A stretch of 64,000 bases of DNA from JAKVBH01 sp049800955. GTDB lineage: Bacteria > Pseudomonadota > Alphaproteobacteria > Rhodobacterales > Rhodobacteraceae. Positions 15,942 through 25,026 of the stretch are shown one piece after another (position 1 is the stretch's first letter; every line of letters begins with the position of its first letter). Under the pieces are notes generated by a model, which saw only the letters and a list, made by a program, of their open reading frames with translations, was not told where the DNA came from and searched no databases. Where the stretch lies: the NCBI RefSeq assembly GCF_049800955.1, contig NZ_JBNAGA010000002.1:310001-374000 (forward strand), in the 5' to 3' direction. The translations under genes and the position numbers were made by a program.

Positions 15942-18058
15942 AAACGTTCATGGTCAGTTTTCTTTTTATTGCCTGGAGCACTATAGCAGCCAGCGACGTA
16001 AATGTTCGTTCGGGTGAGCATGAAGATTTCACTCGCCTGGTTTTTCAGATGCCTGAAACAAGGCAGTGGAAAGTCATTAATGACCAAGCCGGCCGATCGG
16101 CCCGAGTATTGGTCGCTCGATCCAAAATAGACTATAGCAGCGTTTTCGAGAGAGTGCCGAGAACCAGACTTTCTAGTATCTCAACGGTAGGCCCTGGCGA
16201 AATAATTCTTGAATTCGCCTGTAACTGCGAAGCAGAGTCCTTTACCTTTGGAGCAACAAGCTTCGTGATCGACATCAAGGAAAACGAAACCACTTCCACG
16301 CGAATTTCAGGGATTTTACCGCTAATCTCCGAAAACCGGCGCAAAACAAGTTTGATGCAATCAATAGACTTCAATCCACTCACAAATAAAGGCGACGCCA
16401 GAACGGTGGCAGAAAATTCGACTGAGATGGCTGATGCCAGAAAAAGCCTGCTTTCCGAACTCGGCCGTGCCGCCACGCAAGGCACTGTCTCTATTTCCTC
16501 TAATCGAAGTGTAGCGGATAGTTTCAGCGAACAACCAAATTTACCGAGTCAAGAGGCACGGGATGTTAAATCAGGAAACATCGGCATTTCTCCCACTACC
16601 GATAGAGTTAACTTTCGAATTGAATCAAGCATTGATGATGCATTGGCCTCAACGCTACGCGGTCAAACCTCGTCGTTGGCGGAGGCATGTTCTGTTGATC
16701 AATATTTGGATGCTTGGAATTGGTCTCCAGAAGGTGAATATATTGCTGATTTAGGTGTAATTCGTCGATCTTTGGTAAATGAAATGGGAGAGCTCGATCC
16801 TGAAGAATTGGTTAACTTAGCAAAGCTAAAGATCCACTATGGATTGGGTCACGAAGCCGTTGAGATTTTGAATGAATTTCCAATTCCTAGTGAACGCGAC
16901 CGTACCTTGCAAGCTCTTGGAAGAATCATTGCTGATCAAGAAACCGTGAGCTATTTTAATGATTTAAAAGGGTGCAGTCCTGGAACTCTTTTCTGGGCGA
17001 TTTTGTCTGGCGATGGTGGGATCTCCCCGTCTAGCTTAGATCAAAAATCACTTCTTTTGTATTTTGAAAAGCTACCAAAGACACTCAAGGTGGCCGTTGG
17101 TCCAAGGCTGGCAAACCGTTTGGAGACGGTCGGGCATGCTGAGACCGCTCAGCTCGCTCGATCAATTGCAAATAGAGGAACAGATTCTCTAGCATTACGA
17201 GTTCCTGGATTTCGCCAAGAGGCAGATGTCGTTTTAGAAGATTTAGAAGGTAGAATTGCGTCACTAAGAGAAATTGTTAATTCAAATTCAGAATATAGTA
17301 CGAGCGCTTTAATAGAGATCATTGAAATTTCAGTGAAGAATGATCTTGAAGTTTTACAGCCCGATTTGGAATTGGCTAACTCGTTTGTCTTTGAACTTCA
17401 AGGATCTGATATTGAGCAACAGCTGATTGATGCTATTATTCTGGGATATTCTCATGGAAAGCTTTTTGACAAAGCCGCCGATGCGCTTTTGAATTTCGCG
17501 AAGCGCAATGCAATACCACACGCAACTGCTGATACATTTGCAGAAATGCTCACGAACACGTCTGATGACGCGGTCTTTTTGAGCTTGGTGTTCCGAATGG
17601 AAAACATATTCCGCTCCTTGGTAAGCCCATCAACAAAGGAAAAGATGGCAAATCGATTAGAAGAGCTTGGGCTATCGGGCGCTTCTAGTCGTATTTTTGG
17701 AGATTCGATTTCAGATCAATTGGCAAGCGTTACTTTGGTTGATCCAAGTGTAGAAGACTCCATTACTCCAGAAGAGCTTGCTGTCAGACCAGCGCCCTCG
17801 CTTATTGGCGCGCAAGGCGAGATTTCGATGTCAGAAGGTCGCTTTAACGAAATCACATCTGGGAGTGACAGTATGACTAGCGCCTCTGACTCTACCGATG
17901 GATCTAATAATGTCATTGATAGGCTCAAATCCCGCCGCGCTGGACTGTCGGAAGTTGATGGCTCTTTGGCGCAAGCAAATGAATTACTAGAGGAGGCTTC
18001 AGACGCTAGAATGTCGATATCTTCTCTTTTGAATTCAACAGATGTACTCTCACAATAA
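15938..18058 (+). CDS. Large secreted protein of unknown function, coupled to motA
   Basis: Protein of 706 residues. A signal peptide (about 1-18, ending AASD) is followed by an N-terminal domain (about 20-120) beginning VRSGEHEDFTRLVFQMP. This resembles AMIN-type domains that place proteins at the cell wall. A Ser-rich linker leads to a helical middle part (about 240-640) whose short repeats (LAKLKIHYGLGHEAVEILNEFP) look TPR-like. The C-terminus (640-706) is Ser/Asp-rich. The start overlaps motA (ATGA), so it is coupled to the stator gene and is probably a periplasmic motor or basal-body factor. It is AT-rich for this genome. I do not recognise a named family for the whole protein. Confidence 0.7.
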   Translation: MKTFMVSFLFIAWSTIAASDVNVRSGEHEDFTRLVFQMPETRQWKVINDQAGRSARVLVARSKIDYSSVFERVPRTRLSSISTVGPGEIILEFACNCEAESFTFGATSFVIDIKENETTSTRISGILPLISENRRKTSLMQSIDFNPLTNKGDARTVAENSTEMADARKSLLSELGRAATQGTVSISSNRSVADSFSEQPNLPSQEARDVKSGNIGISPTTDRVNFRIESSIDDALASTLRGQTSSLAEACSVDQYLDAWNWSPEGEYIADLGVIRRSLVNEMGELDPEELVNLAKLKIHYGLGHEAVEILNEFPIPSERDRTLQALGRIIADQETVSYFNDLKGCSPGTLFWAILSGDGGISPSSLDQKSLLLYFEKLPKTLKVAVGPRLANRLETVGHAETAQLARSIANRGTDSLALRVPGFRQEADVVLEDLEGRIASLREIVNSNSEYSTSALIEIIEISVKNDLEVLQPDLELANSFVFELQGSDIEQQLIDAIILGYSHGKLFDKAADALLNFAKRNAIPHATADTFAEMLTNTSDDAVFLSLVFRMENIFRSLVSPSTKEKMANRLEELGLSGASSRIFGDSISDQLASVTLVDPSVEDSITPEELAVRPAPSLIGAQGEISMSEGRFNEITSGSDSMTSASDSTDGSNNVIDRLKSRRAGLSEVDGSLAQANELLEEASDARMSISSLLNSTDVLSQ

Positions 18059-19835
18059 TACTGAAGCTACCTTTTCCTTTGCATCCACACTCTTTTTCAA
18101 TTGTTGAGTCTCTCTCTCTTAGGTTCGTTTGAAGTGCTTTCTCTTAGCCATTTGCTGGCGCACCATAGACCCGTCGAGAGAAAGACAGATACGAACTCTA
18201 AGCAGCGGTGGGCAGTCTAACTCAGTTCTTGAAATACGCCTACTAGAATAATCCAAACCTGCTGTGATGCTATGGAGACTAAATTGAATGAGCCGCCTAG
18301 ACTACTCTACCTGACTGTTATCGATGCTACAACTCAACGACGGCTTACAGGGATACTGCTAAACAGGCATGTTGCGTTCTAGGTTTCCGATGAACAGTGC
18401 TGCGTTGCAATTTTCAACTGGTGGCAACCACACAAAGAAGCCAACACCGTGGTACCCTGCATCATAGGTTACATCGAAGCGAAATGCATAGTTACAGCTC
18501 GGGTTTTGCGCTCAAGGCCCAGTGCTCGAGTTGCGCTACCAAATGAATTTCTCTCCGATATCGAGGATGAGCCCATTTGATGACGTTGCTGATACAGTGT
18601 GTTGCGGTGACAATGGCATGCAATTCATGCCGGAAGACAATCCGTCGTTTCTCATGTCCACGATCCCTGTGTACCGTCGCGCAGCGCATCTATCAGCTAC
18701 AGGTCCGGTTCAAATGCCACATAAATAAAACTCTTTGGTGGCTTCAATTTCGCTGCATCCAAGGACGACAGGTTTTTCCGCGCTTACCACAGACGCTTCG
18801 TGCGCCGTCGCTTTTGAGTAGTGGCAAAATTGTAGTGAAAATCTATGGCCGCAAGACGAAAGCTCAGTGTCGATGTTACGAAATGGAAGATGTCAAAGAC
18901 GCTCAAACCTACCCTGTTTGACTAAGTACTTAAGGAAGCGCATGACTACTAACCATGACCGTTTGGCGGTCCATGCCAAAGGCAATGGCCCTCTACACGA
19001 CATAAACTCAACTCAAGATCTCAACCTACGGCAACAGCACACCGATCCTGACGTCTTGAGAGCTCCAAGTGAATCTTTGACAAGAAGTTAATTCCCATCT
19101 TTGAATGCGGGACAGGTGCATCAATCGTAGGTCGCAGCCTGTCGCCAGAAAGTCGGAACAATCAGCGCAGAGCATCATCCTGCGCCGCAATATGTCTTGG
19201 ATGCGCGCGCTCCCGTTCGGGCCATTGGCGCTTTAACCGTTTAGGGGCGACGCATAGCTCTGTCTTGGACAGATGCCGCCGCAGAATGGCACAACGATCT
19301 CCTAGCCCCGGCCTACCCCAGCTCCGGCACCGCGCTTGGTGGTATCCACCAGGATGCGATTGGTGTGGTACCAGGCATACCCCGACGCATCATGGGCACG
19401 CCGCCAAGCTGTCGTCGGGGCCGGATGACAACCAGTTGCTATCACCTTCCAGATTTGCTCCAAGGCAGGCGGATCGCGCCTAGCGCCTCATCCAAACAAA
19501 GTTCAGTCCGTCATGAACGATTGCCGACTCTGAACACCCTTTAAGAACCAAGGGACCACCAAAGCCACCGCAACAGGAGCATAACTCCGGAGCTCCATGT
19601 TTGCATCTGTTACACGCCTCTCTTTCACGACTTCCCATAGCAACCCCCGCCCAATGCAGCTTCGAAAGCGATGGGCGAATAGTCCAAGACAAGTGTTGAC
19701 CTTCCAGTTACTGGATACTGCAAACTCTCATCGTGCAGGCCCGTGATCCACGTGTCTCGCGGATGCAGCCTGGGCGAGCGCATCTGCGAAAACTGGTACG
19801 CGCAATGCGATAAAACAAAAAAAGGACGCTTCCAG
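18059..19835. other. Gene-poor, decayed region (1.8 kb)
   Basis: I see no intact gene here: reading frames are short on both strands and none has a good ribosome site or a recognisable domain. Base composition is mixed. On the minus strand around 19620-19690 one frame reads LDYSPIAFEAALGGGCYG before a stop, weakly like the C-terminal tail of an IS3-type transposase. The region begins at the end of the flagellar genes and ends at the copC leader, so it looks like the left flank of an insertion that has degenerated. Confidence 0.5.
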
Positions 19836-20183
19836 ATGAACCATGGCCTGCTCGCATGTGCGCTTTTTCTGTGCCTGAATGGGGCAGCCCTGGCTCATTC
19901 CCAAAAGCAAGGTACCACGCCAGTGCACGGCGCACAGCTGTCCGAGGCACCAGAAATGATCCACATGGTATTCGATGATCCAATGCGCATAACGTTTGTG
20001 CGGCTGGTCAGCGCGGATGGTGCCGAAATTCCGATGCAGCGCGGGACCGGTCTGGAACTGTCGCTGGAATTCCATGCGGAACCGGGACCGTTGGCCCCCG
20101 GCAGCTATACCGTGGAGTGGCGAGGTCTCGCCTCCGACGGGCATGCCCTGCAAGGCAGTTTCTCGTTCGAGTTAATTGATTAG
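19836..20183 (+). CDS. copC: CopC-family periplasmic copper-binding protein
   Basis: Protein of 115 residues with a signal peptide (1-20, ending ALA). Cleavage leaves His21 as the N-terminal residue, the copper(II) ligand of CopC proteins. ASDGHALQGSFSFEL near the C-terminus supplies the other expected ligands, Asp101 and His103. The fold segment PEMIHMVFDDPMRITFVRLVSADG is typical. It binds copper in the periplasm and hands it on, probably to CopD, 6 nt downstream. ATG 19836 has AAAGGA upstream. An earlier in-frame Met would bury the signal peptide. Confidence 0.88.
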   Translation: MNHGLLACALFLCLNGAALAHSQKQGTTPVHGAQLSEAPEMIHMVFDDPMRITFVRLVSADGAEIPMQRGTGLELSLEFHAEPGPLAPGSYTVEWRGLASDGHALQGSFSFELID

Positions 20184-20189
20184 GACCTC

Positions 20190-21149
20190 ATGCTGAGCAC
20201 ATTCCCTTCTGCTGATGCGATCACCTGGCTTTCGATCCTTGTGAAAGCGATAGCCTACGCCACCACGCTCCTTGCCATCGGTAGTGTGCTGGTGCTGTGC
20301 TTGTTGAAGGACCTGAGCGACAGTGGGCGCATCGCAGTGCAGCGCACAGCAGGCCTGTTTGCGCTGGCCGCAGCGATCTTCTCTCTGCTGAGACTGCCAA
20401 TCCGCGCAAGCTTTCTGATGGGCGGCACCTGGGATGGAGCGTTGGACGCGTTGATCCTAGGCCTCGTTGCCGACAGCCCGCTGGGCACAAGCGTCGCAGT
20501 GCGGGTCGCCGGTCTGACGCTGATAGTGTTCGTACTCTGGAACCGGGCCGCAGGGCTGTGGCTCGCGCTCACGGGTGCGGTACTGGCCTCCACCTCCTTC
20601 GCGCTCAGGGGTCATGCGCTCGGGGATCTGCAGGTTTTGCTCGGCGGGCTGATCACGCTACACATTTTATGCCTTGGATTTTGGGTCGGCGCGTTTGGGC
20701 CGTTGATGCGCGCGGTGCGATCTGAAGAGCCCGCACACGCGGGCTGCTTGGCACAATCCTTTGGCGCGCAGGCGCTTTGGGCCATTGCTCTGCTGCTGGC
20801 AGCTGGCGGGGTCACGCTCATACTCTTTGGTGCGGCAAACCCCTCCTTTTTATCCAGCCCGTACGGTCAGATGTTTGCGATCAAACTCGGCCTTTTTGCC
20901 GGGGTGATGGCGCTTGCCGCCACAAACAAGCTCTCCTTGACACCTGCGCTGCTGGCCTCCAAGCCCGGGGCCGCCTCCCGTCTGCGCACCTCAATTGGGC
21001 TGGAGGCGACATTGGTGGCCGGCATCCTGATCACGACCGCAGCGCTCACAACGCTTTCTTCGCCTCCCTCGGGAACGGCGACAGACCAAATTTCCTTGCA
21101 TGCGTTCCCCAAGGGGCGCACGCCAAACTACGTCGGAGACGCGTCATGA
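20190..21149 (+). CDS. copD: CopD-family copper transport membrane protein
   Basis: Integral membrane protein of 319 residues with about eight hydrophobic segments, matching CopD. LGGLITLHILCLGFWVGAFGPLMRAVRS and FAIKLGLFAGVMALAATNKLSLTPAL carry the usual segments and conserved His and Lys positions. It is thought to import copper received from CopC. The context, copC before and a multicopper oxidase after, points to a copper handling or detoxification unit. The stop overlaps the start of the oxidase gene (ATGA). Confidence 0.88.
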   Translation: MLSTFPSADAITWLSILVKAIAYATTLLAIGSVLVLCLLKDLSDSGRIAVQRTAGLFALAAAIFSLLRLPIRASFLMGGTWDGALDALILGLVADSPLGTSVAVRVAGLTLIVFVLWNRAAGLWLALTGAVLASTSFALRGHALGDLQVLLGGLITLHILCLGFWVGAFGPLMRAVRSEEPAHAGCLAQSFGAQALWAIALLLAAGGVTLILFGAANPSFLSSPYGQMFAIKLGLFAGVMALAATNKLSLTPALLASKPGAASRLRTSIGLEATLVAGILITTAALTTLSSPPSGTATDQISLHAFPKGRTPNYVGDAS

Positions 21150-22534
21150 CACGCCTGTCACGCAGGCACTTTCAACAATCACTTCTGGCGACCGCCGCAG
21201 CCACGATCCTACCCAGCGCCACGAAGGGGCAGTCTGCCCCGGTCCTTCACGCAAGGCAGGGCGCCGCGCGACTTGCCCCTTCTGACTATCCGGAAACCCA
21301 GATCTGGGGATATGACGGCTCCGTTCCGGGCCCCGTCTTGCGGGCGCGCCAGGGGGAGCGGTTCACGCGGCTCTTCCGCAACGATCTCCCGCAGGCCTCG
21401 TCGGTTCATTGGCACGGCATTCGCATCGAAAACGCCATGGATGGCGTCGTGGGGATGACGCAACCCGCTGTCGAGCCAGGCGCAGAGTTTCTCTACGACT
21501 TCGCGCTGCCAGACGCCGGCACCTACTGGTATCATCCGCACAATCGCACCTACGAACAAATGGCGCGCGGCCTTTACGGGGCTTTGATCGTCGAAGAGGC
21601 CGACGGCGCGCCGGTCGTCGATCTGGACGAAGTGCTTCTGATCGACGACTGGCGCCTCACGGACGACGCGCAGATCGCCGAGGGTTTTGGCAATATGCAC
21701 GACTGGGCACATGGCGGGCGGATCGGCAATTGGATCACCGTGAACGGCGCGGGCAATTGGGCGCGTTCGGTCCCGCGTCATGCCCGGATGCGGTTGCGCC
21801 TCGTAAACACCGCAAATGCGCGGATCTTCCAACTCGAGGCACGCGGGTTGGAGGGCTGGGTCGTTGCGCTGGACGGTATGCCACTGGACGAGCCGCAGCC
21901 TTTGCGTGAGCTGACCCTTGCGCCGGCGCAAAGGGCTGACGTGTTCGTTGATGTCACTGGCGAGACCGGCATGGAGGCCTTGCTGGTCAGCATAGAGCGC
22001 GACGGTGGCTACGCCATTGCGGCCTTCTCCATTGGAGAAGCTAGGCGGCCAACCCGGTTGGGCGTCCCAGATGCACTACCACCGAATCCTGTGCCAGCCC
22101 TGGGACCGCTGGACACGGCCCATCGGGCGGAGCTCTTGATGGAGGGCGGCGCGATGGGGGGCATGCGCAGCGCCATGATGGGCGGAGAGATGAAGAGCAT
22201 CCGCGACATGGCCGCCGAGGGAAAGGTTTGGGCCTTCAATGGCATGGCGGATATGAGTGATGCCCCACTGGTAGATGCGGCGTTGGGCGAAACCGTGCGA
22301 ATTGCCATGACGAACGACACTGCATGGCCACACGGCATGCACCTGCACGGACACCACTTCCGACAGATCGGCTCGGATGGGACACTTGGCCCCCTGCGGG
22401 ACACCGTCCTGATGAACCGAGGCGAAACGGTTGAGATCGCGTTTGTCGCCGACAATCCCGGCGACTGGCTTTTGCATTGCCACATGCTCGAACACGCGGC
22501 CGGTGGCATGATGACCTGGGTGCGTGTATCCTGA
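21146..22534 (+). CDS. Multicopper oxidase (CueO/CumA-like), Tat-exported
   Basis: Protein of 462 residues with a Tat signal (SRRHFQQSLLATAAATIL). All four copper-binding segments are seen: HWHG (88-91), HPHN (130-133), HGMHLHGHHF near residue 400, and HCHMLEHAAGGMM (444-456). In the last, Cys445, His450 and probably Met455 form the type 1 site. A Met-rich stretch (MEGGAMGGMRSAMMGGEM, about 330-350) resembles the Cu(I)-binding segment of CueO. It likely oxidises Cu(I) to the less toxic Cu(II) in the periplasm; Mn(II) oxidation is an alternative. The upstream open frame overlapping copD is not part of it. Confidence 0.9.
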   Translation: MTRLSRRHFQQSLLATAAATILPSATKGQSAPVLHARQGAARLAPSDYPETQIWGYDGSVPGPVLRARQGERFTRLFRNDLPQASSVHWHGIRIENAMDGVVGMTQPAVEPGAEFLYDFALPDAGTYWYHPHNRTYEQMARGLYGALIVEEADGAPVVDLDEVLLIDDWRLTDDAQIAEGFGNMHDWAHGGRIGNWITVNGAGNWARSVPRHARMRLRLVNTANARIFQLEARGLEGWVVALDGMPLDEPQPLRELTLAPAQRADVFVDVTGETGMEALLVSIERDGGYAIAAFSIGEARRPTRLGVPDALPPNPVPALGPLDTAHRAELLMEGGAMGGMRSAMMGGEMKSIRDMAAEGKVWAFNGMADMSDAPLVDAALGETVRIAMTNDTAWPHGMHLHGHHFRQIGSDGTLGPLRDTVLMNRGETVEIAFVADNPGDWLLHCHMLEHAAGGMMTWVRVS

Positions 22535-22547
22535 AGCGCAGCAATAC

Positions 22548-22700
22548 ATGAAACGTCGACAATTTAGCCTGACCGGCATCGCATCTGGCCTTGGCGCGAC
22601 ATCCCTTTCGCACCCGGCGCGCTCAACGCAGCCCATGCTGGAGGTTTACAAATCGCCAACCTGCGGCTGCTGCACCGCCTGAATCGACACAGGTGTTTGA
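22548..22700 (+). pseudogene. Truncated DUF411 (CopG-like) metal-binding protein gene
   Basis: The frame reads MKRRQFSLTGIASG, a Tat-like signal, then LEVYKSPTCGCCTA and a TGA stop after 44 residues. DUF411 proteins start their mature domain with this VYKSPTCGCC motif, continue AWIDH and run to about 150 residues. Here the expected Trp codon (TGG) is TGA; the next codons still read Ile-Asp, then similarity ends. So a nonsense change and loss of the 3' part are both visible. It sits 13 nt after the multicopper oxidase, a usual place for a DUF411 copper-binding gene. From about 22,700 to the tRNA gene the DNA shows nothing I can name. Confidence 0.75.
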
Positions 22701-22934
22701 GTGACACGCGTGAATGAGCGACTGTCCTCACATGAGGCGACGTCGCTGACATGTGGCGTGAAGCGCTGGGAACGGTCATCTGCTGGATTGGTGGGTAAGC
22801 AGTCGCTATGCGATCCTACCAAATGTCTCGGCGGCCTGCCCAGCGAGGATGGGATCAACGCCTTCGCTTTACGCATCTCAACCACCTGAGATACGCGGCA
22901 GCGGGTTATTGTTCAGCGGCATGAGAAAATCTGA

Positions 22935-23021
22935 TGGTGCCCAGAAGAGGACTCGAACCTCCACGTCCATACGGACACTAGCACCTGAAGCTAGCGCGTC
23001 TACCAATTCCGCCATCTGGGC
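22935..23021 (-). tRNA. tRNA-Leu (anticodon CAG)
   Basis: The minus strand reads GCCCAGA (acceptor), then TGGCGGAATTGGTAGACGCG, typical of class II tRNA-Leu. The anticodon arm has loop CTTCAGGTG with anticodon CAG. It has a long variable arm (TGTCCGTATGGACG), the T arm GGTTCGAGTCC and the 3' acceptor TCTGGGC with A discriminator. CCA is encoded (22935-22937), for 87 nt in all. It reads CUG codons. Its 3' end faces the decayed copper region, the side on which islands integrate. Confidence 0.97.
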
Positions 23022-23171
23022 ACGGTTTGGTGAGGACGGCTGATATAAGTGCGTTAGTGTGGTGTCAACGCCGAATCATTCAACTTAATCCAACGCGGCA
23101 ACGTTACGCCTTGTTTGCCTCCCAGCCCGGGGATATGCACGAGGCGCACTTCGGCTATGGAGAGACTTACG

Positions 23172-24158
23172 ATGTCCAAACTGGTCACCATCTACGGCGG
23201 TTCAGGATTTGTCGGACGCTATATTGCGCGGCGCATGGCGAAAGCCGGGTGGCGCGTGCGCGTTGCGGTGCGCAGACCCAATGAAGCGATGTTTGTGCGT
23301 CCCTACGGCGCTGTGGGCCAGGTTGAGCCTGTGTTGTGCAACATCCGGGATGACGCGAGCGTGCGCGAGGTGATGTCGGGTGCGGATGCGGTTGTAAACT
23401 GCGTGGGCGTGCTCAACGAAGTGGGCAAGAATACGTTCGGTGCCGTTCAGGCCGAGGGGGCAGAGCGCATTGCGAGGATCGCGGCCGAGACGGGCGTGAG
23501 CCGTATGGTGCAGATCTCAGCCATTGGAGCGGATGCCAATTCCGCGAGCGCCTATGCGCAAACCAAAGCCAAGGGTGAAGCTGCGGTTCTGGCACATATG
23601 CCGGATGCGATGATTCTCCGACCGTCCATCATTTTCGGACCGGAGGATCAGTTCTTCAACCGGTTCGCTGCAATGACCAAGTTTGGTCCGACCTTGCCGA
23701 TTGTTGGCGCGGCAACACGGTTTCAGCCGGTATATGTGGACGACGTGGCGCAGGCGGCTGTGGAAGGTATTATCGGCGATGCGTCGGGCATCTACGAGCT
23801 TGGCGGGCCCGACGTGGAATCATTCCGCGCGCTGATGAAGCGCATGCTGGGCGTCATCCGTAAAAAACGGTTGATCGTGAACGTGCCCTTTTTTGCAGCG
23901 CGGATCATGGGCTGGTCCTTTGATATGCTGCAAACTGTCAGCCTTGGGCTCTTTACCAACGGTATGATTACCCGTGATCAGGTACGCAATCTGGCCAAAG
24001 ACAACGTGGTCAGTGATGGTGCGAAAACACTGGCGGATCTTGGCATCACGCCGACGTCCATGGACGCTATTCTACCGGACTATCTGTGGCGTTTCCGGCC
24101 CGCCGGGCAATATGACGCCATCAAGGAATCAGCCCGTAACCTGCGGTCTGATCTGTGA
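23172..24158 (+). CDS. NAD(P)-binding epimerase-like protein (complex I NDUFA9 type)
   Basis: Protein of 328 residues of the atypical short-chain dehydrogenase group. The dinucleotide motif GGSGFVGRYIARRMAKAG is at residues 9-26, followed by NCVGVLNEVGKNTFGAVQAEGAERIARIAAETGVSRMVQISAIGAD and a final FRPAGQYDAIKE tail. Proteins with this pattern are annotated as complex I NDUFA9-subunit-like and may support respiratory complex I or quinone biosynthesis. The usual catalytic YxxxK appears as YAQTK. ATG 23172 was chosen because the Rossmann motif then starts near residue 9. It stands alone and converges with the Cys-rich trio with no spacing. Confidence 0.82.
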   Translation: MSKLVTIYGGSGFVGRYIARRMAKAGWRVRVAVRRPNEAMFVRPYGAVGQVEPVLCNIRDDASVREVMSGADAVVNCVGVLNEVGKNTFGAVQAEGAERIARIAAETGVSRMVQISAIGADANSASAYAQTKAKGEAAVLAHMPDAMILRPSIIFGPEDQFFNRFAAMTKFGPTLPIVGAATRFQPVYVDDVAQAAVEGIIGDASGIYELGGPDVESFRALMKRMLGVIRKKRLIVNVPFFAARIMGWSFDMLQTVSLGLFTNGMITRDQVRNLAKDNVVSDGAKTLADLGITPTSMDAILPDYLWRFRPAGQYDAIKESARNLRSDL

Positions 24159-24413
24159 TTACTGCAATCTGAGCTGCCTAAGCTGTAAACGGTTTGGGCA
24201 TTGCTCGGGCGGGGACGCGAGATTGGTGTTTTGCGCCATGATGTCTTGGCAGGACGAGGCATGGGGGCAGCCCCGGCACCTTGTGACCATGTTGGCGTAA
24301 TCCGCAGGTTTCAGGCGCCCGTCGCGCAGCGCATCCCCAAGGTTCACGCCGATCATTCGAGCCATGCCGCGCGTCATGTAAAAGTGCAATGTTGGATCAC
24401 CAAGCTGGGCCAT
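24159..24413 (-). CDS. Small Cys-rich protein, DUF6455-like (copy 3 of a tandem trio)
   Basis: Protein of 84 residues beginning MAQLGDPTLHFYMTRGMARMIGVNL, then CRGCPHASSCQDIM and a last Cys in QCPNRLQ. The spacing CxxC-x5-C with a fourth Cys about 20 residues later is shared with the next two genes upstream, as is the opening GDP.TH(F/Y)(W/Y)(M/L). Four cysteines arranged this way could hold Zn or an Fe-S cluster; neither is shown by the sequence alone. No signal peptide. Function unknown; the family seems confined to Rhodobacterales-type genomes (from memory). Confidence 0.72.
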   Translation of the reverse strand: MAQLGDPTLHFYMTRGMARMIGVNLGDALRDGRLKPADYANMVTRCRGCPHASSCQDIMAQNTNLASPPEQCPNRLQLRQLRLQ

Positions 24414-24414
24414 G

Positions 24415-24699
24415 TCAGGACTCCTCGCATTCTGTTTGCGGCAATTGCGCGAAGGTCCGTTTGTTCAAGCAATAGTCCGGCGCGCTACGGTGTTCCGCCT
24501 CAAGCGCGGAGAGCCACTTCTTGCATTTTCCGACGTCTTGGCAGGTCCGGCAGGTTGCAACGATCTCGGACCATTGCGCATTATCGAGCGCACCTGCATC
24601 AAAAGCCGAGACAGCGTCTGCGCCGGTTTCATGCAACATGCGCTGCACGAGCCAGTAATGCGTATTGGGATCACCGAGATGTTGCGGATCACGCGCCAT
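24415..24699 (-). CDS. Small Cys-rich protein, DUF6455-like (copy 2)
   Basis: Protein of 94 residues: MARDPQHLGDPNTHYWLVQRMLHETGADAV, a central helix, CRTCQDVGKCKKWL and DYCLNKRTF. It is a paralogue of both neighbours with the same four-Cys pattern; the opening is most like copy 3. The start at 24699 overlaps the stop of copy 1 by 11 nt, and its stop lies 1 nt from the copy 3 start, so the three form one operon. A longer reading frame reaching 24975 overlaps copy 1 entirely and has no family similarity upstream of this Met. Confidence 0.72.
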   Translation of the reverse strand: MARDPQHLGDPNTHYWLVQRMLHETGADAVSAFDAGALDNAQWSEIVATCRTCQDVGKCKKWLSALEAEHRSAPDYCLNKRTFAQLPQTECEES

Positions 24700-24949
24700 C
24701 TTGAAGCGTCTCGAACAACTTGGTGTTTCGGCAATAGCCCGGTGTGGTCGCTTGCAGGCCACGGCGTTCTGCCAGGTGCTGTGCGCAGGCCTCTGGATTG
24801 GTGCAATTCGTGCAGGACAGAACGGCATCCACCAATTCTGCCGGATCCAAATCGCCGCGCAGGACTTTTTCCTCGAGATCCACACCCATGGATTGCGCCA
24901 TGTGGTCCACCAAAGCGGCATGCTTCTTGAACTGGTTTGTCGTCGCCAT
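24689..24949 (-). CDS. Small Cys-rich protein, DUF6455-like (copy 1)
   Basis: Protein of 86 residues: MATTNQFKKHAALVDHMAQSMGVDLEEKVLRGDLDPAELVDAVLSCTNCTNPEACAQHL and GYCRNTKLF. The same CxxC-x5-C plus distal GYC pattern as the two downstream paralogues, but with a different N-terminus lacking the GDP-TH opening. GGAG lies upstream of ATG 24949, the best ribosome site of the three, so this is the operon's first gene. Function unknown. Confidence 0.72.
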   Translation of the reverse strand: MATTNQFKKHAALVDHMAQSMGVDLEEKVLRGDLDPAELVDAVLSCTNCTNPEACAQHLAERRGLQATTPGYCRNTKLFETLQDGA

Positions 24950-25026
24950 GAGATACTCTCCTCGATGTTGATCAAGGACAGGATGTCGCAATGTCGCTCA
25001 GGCTGCTTTGATCTGCGTCAACAGCT

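Noticed and set aside
18492..18689. Minus-strand 65-codon frame as a transposase remnant
   Set aside because: Some resemblance to Tn3-type transposase tails was considered, but alignment by eye is too weak to claim.
20777..21145. N-terminal extension of the multicopper oxidase into copD
   Set aside because: It overlaps copD out of frame, lacks family similarity, and the ATG at 21146 gives a proper Tat signal.
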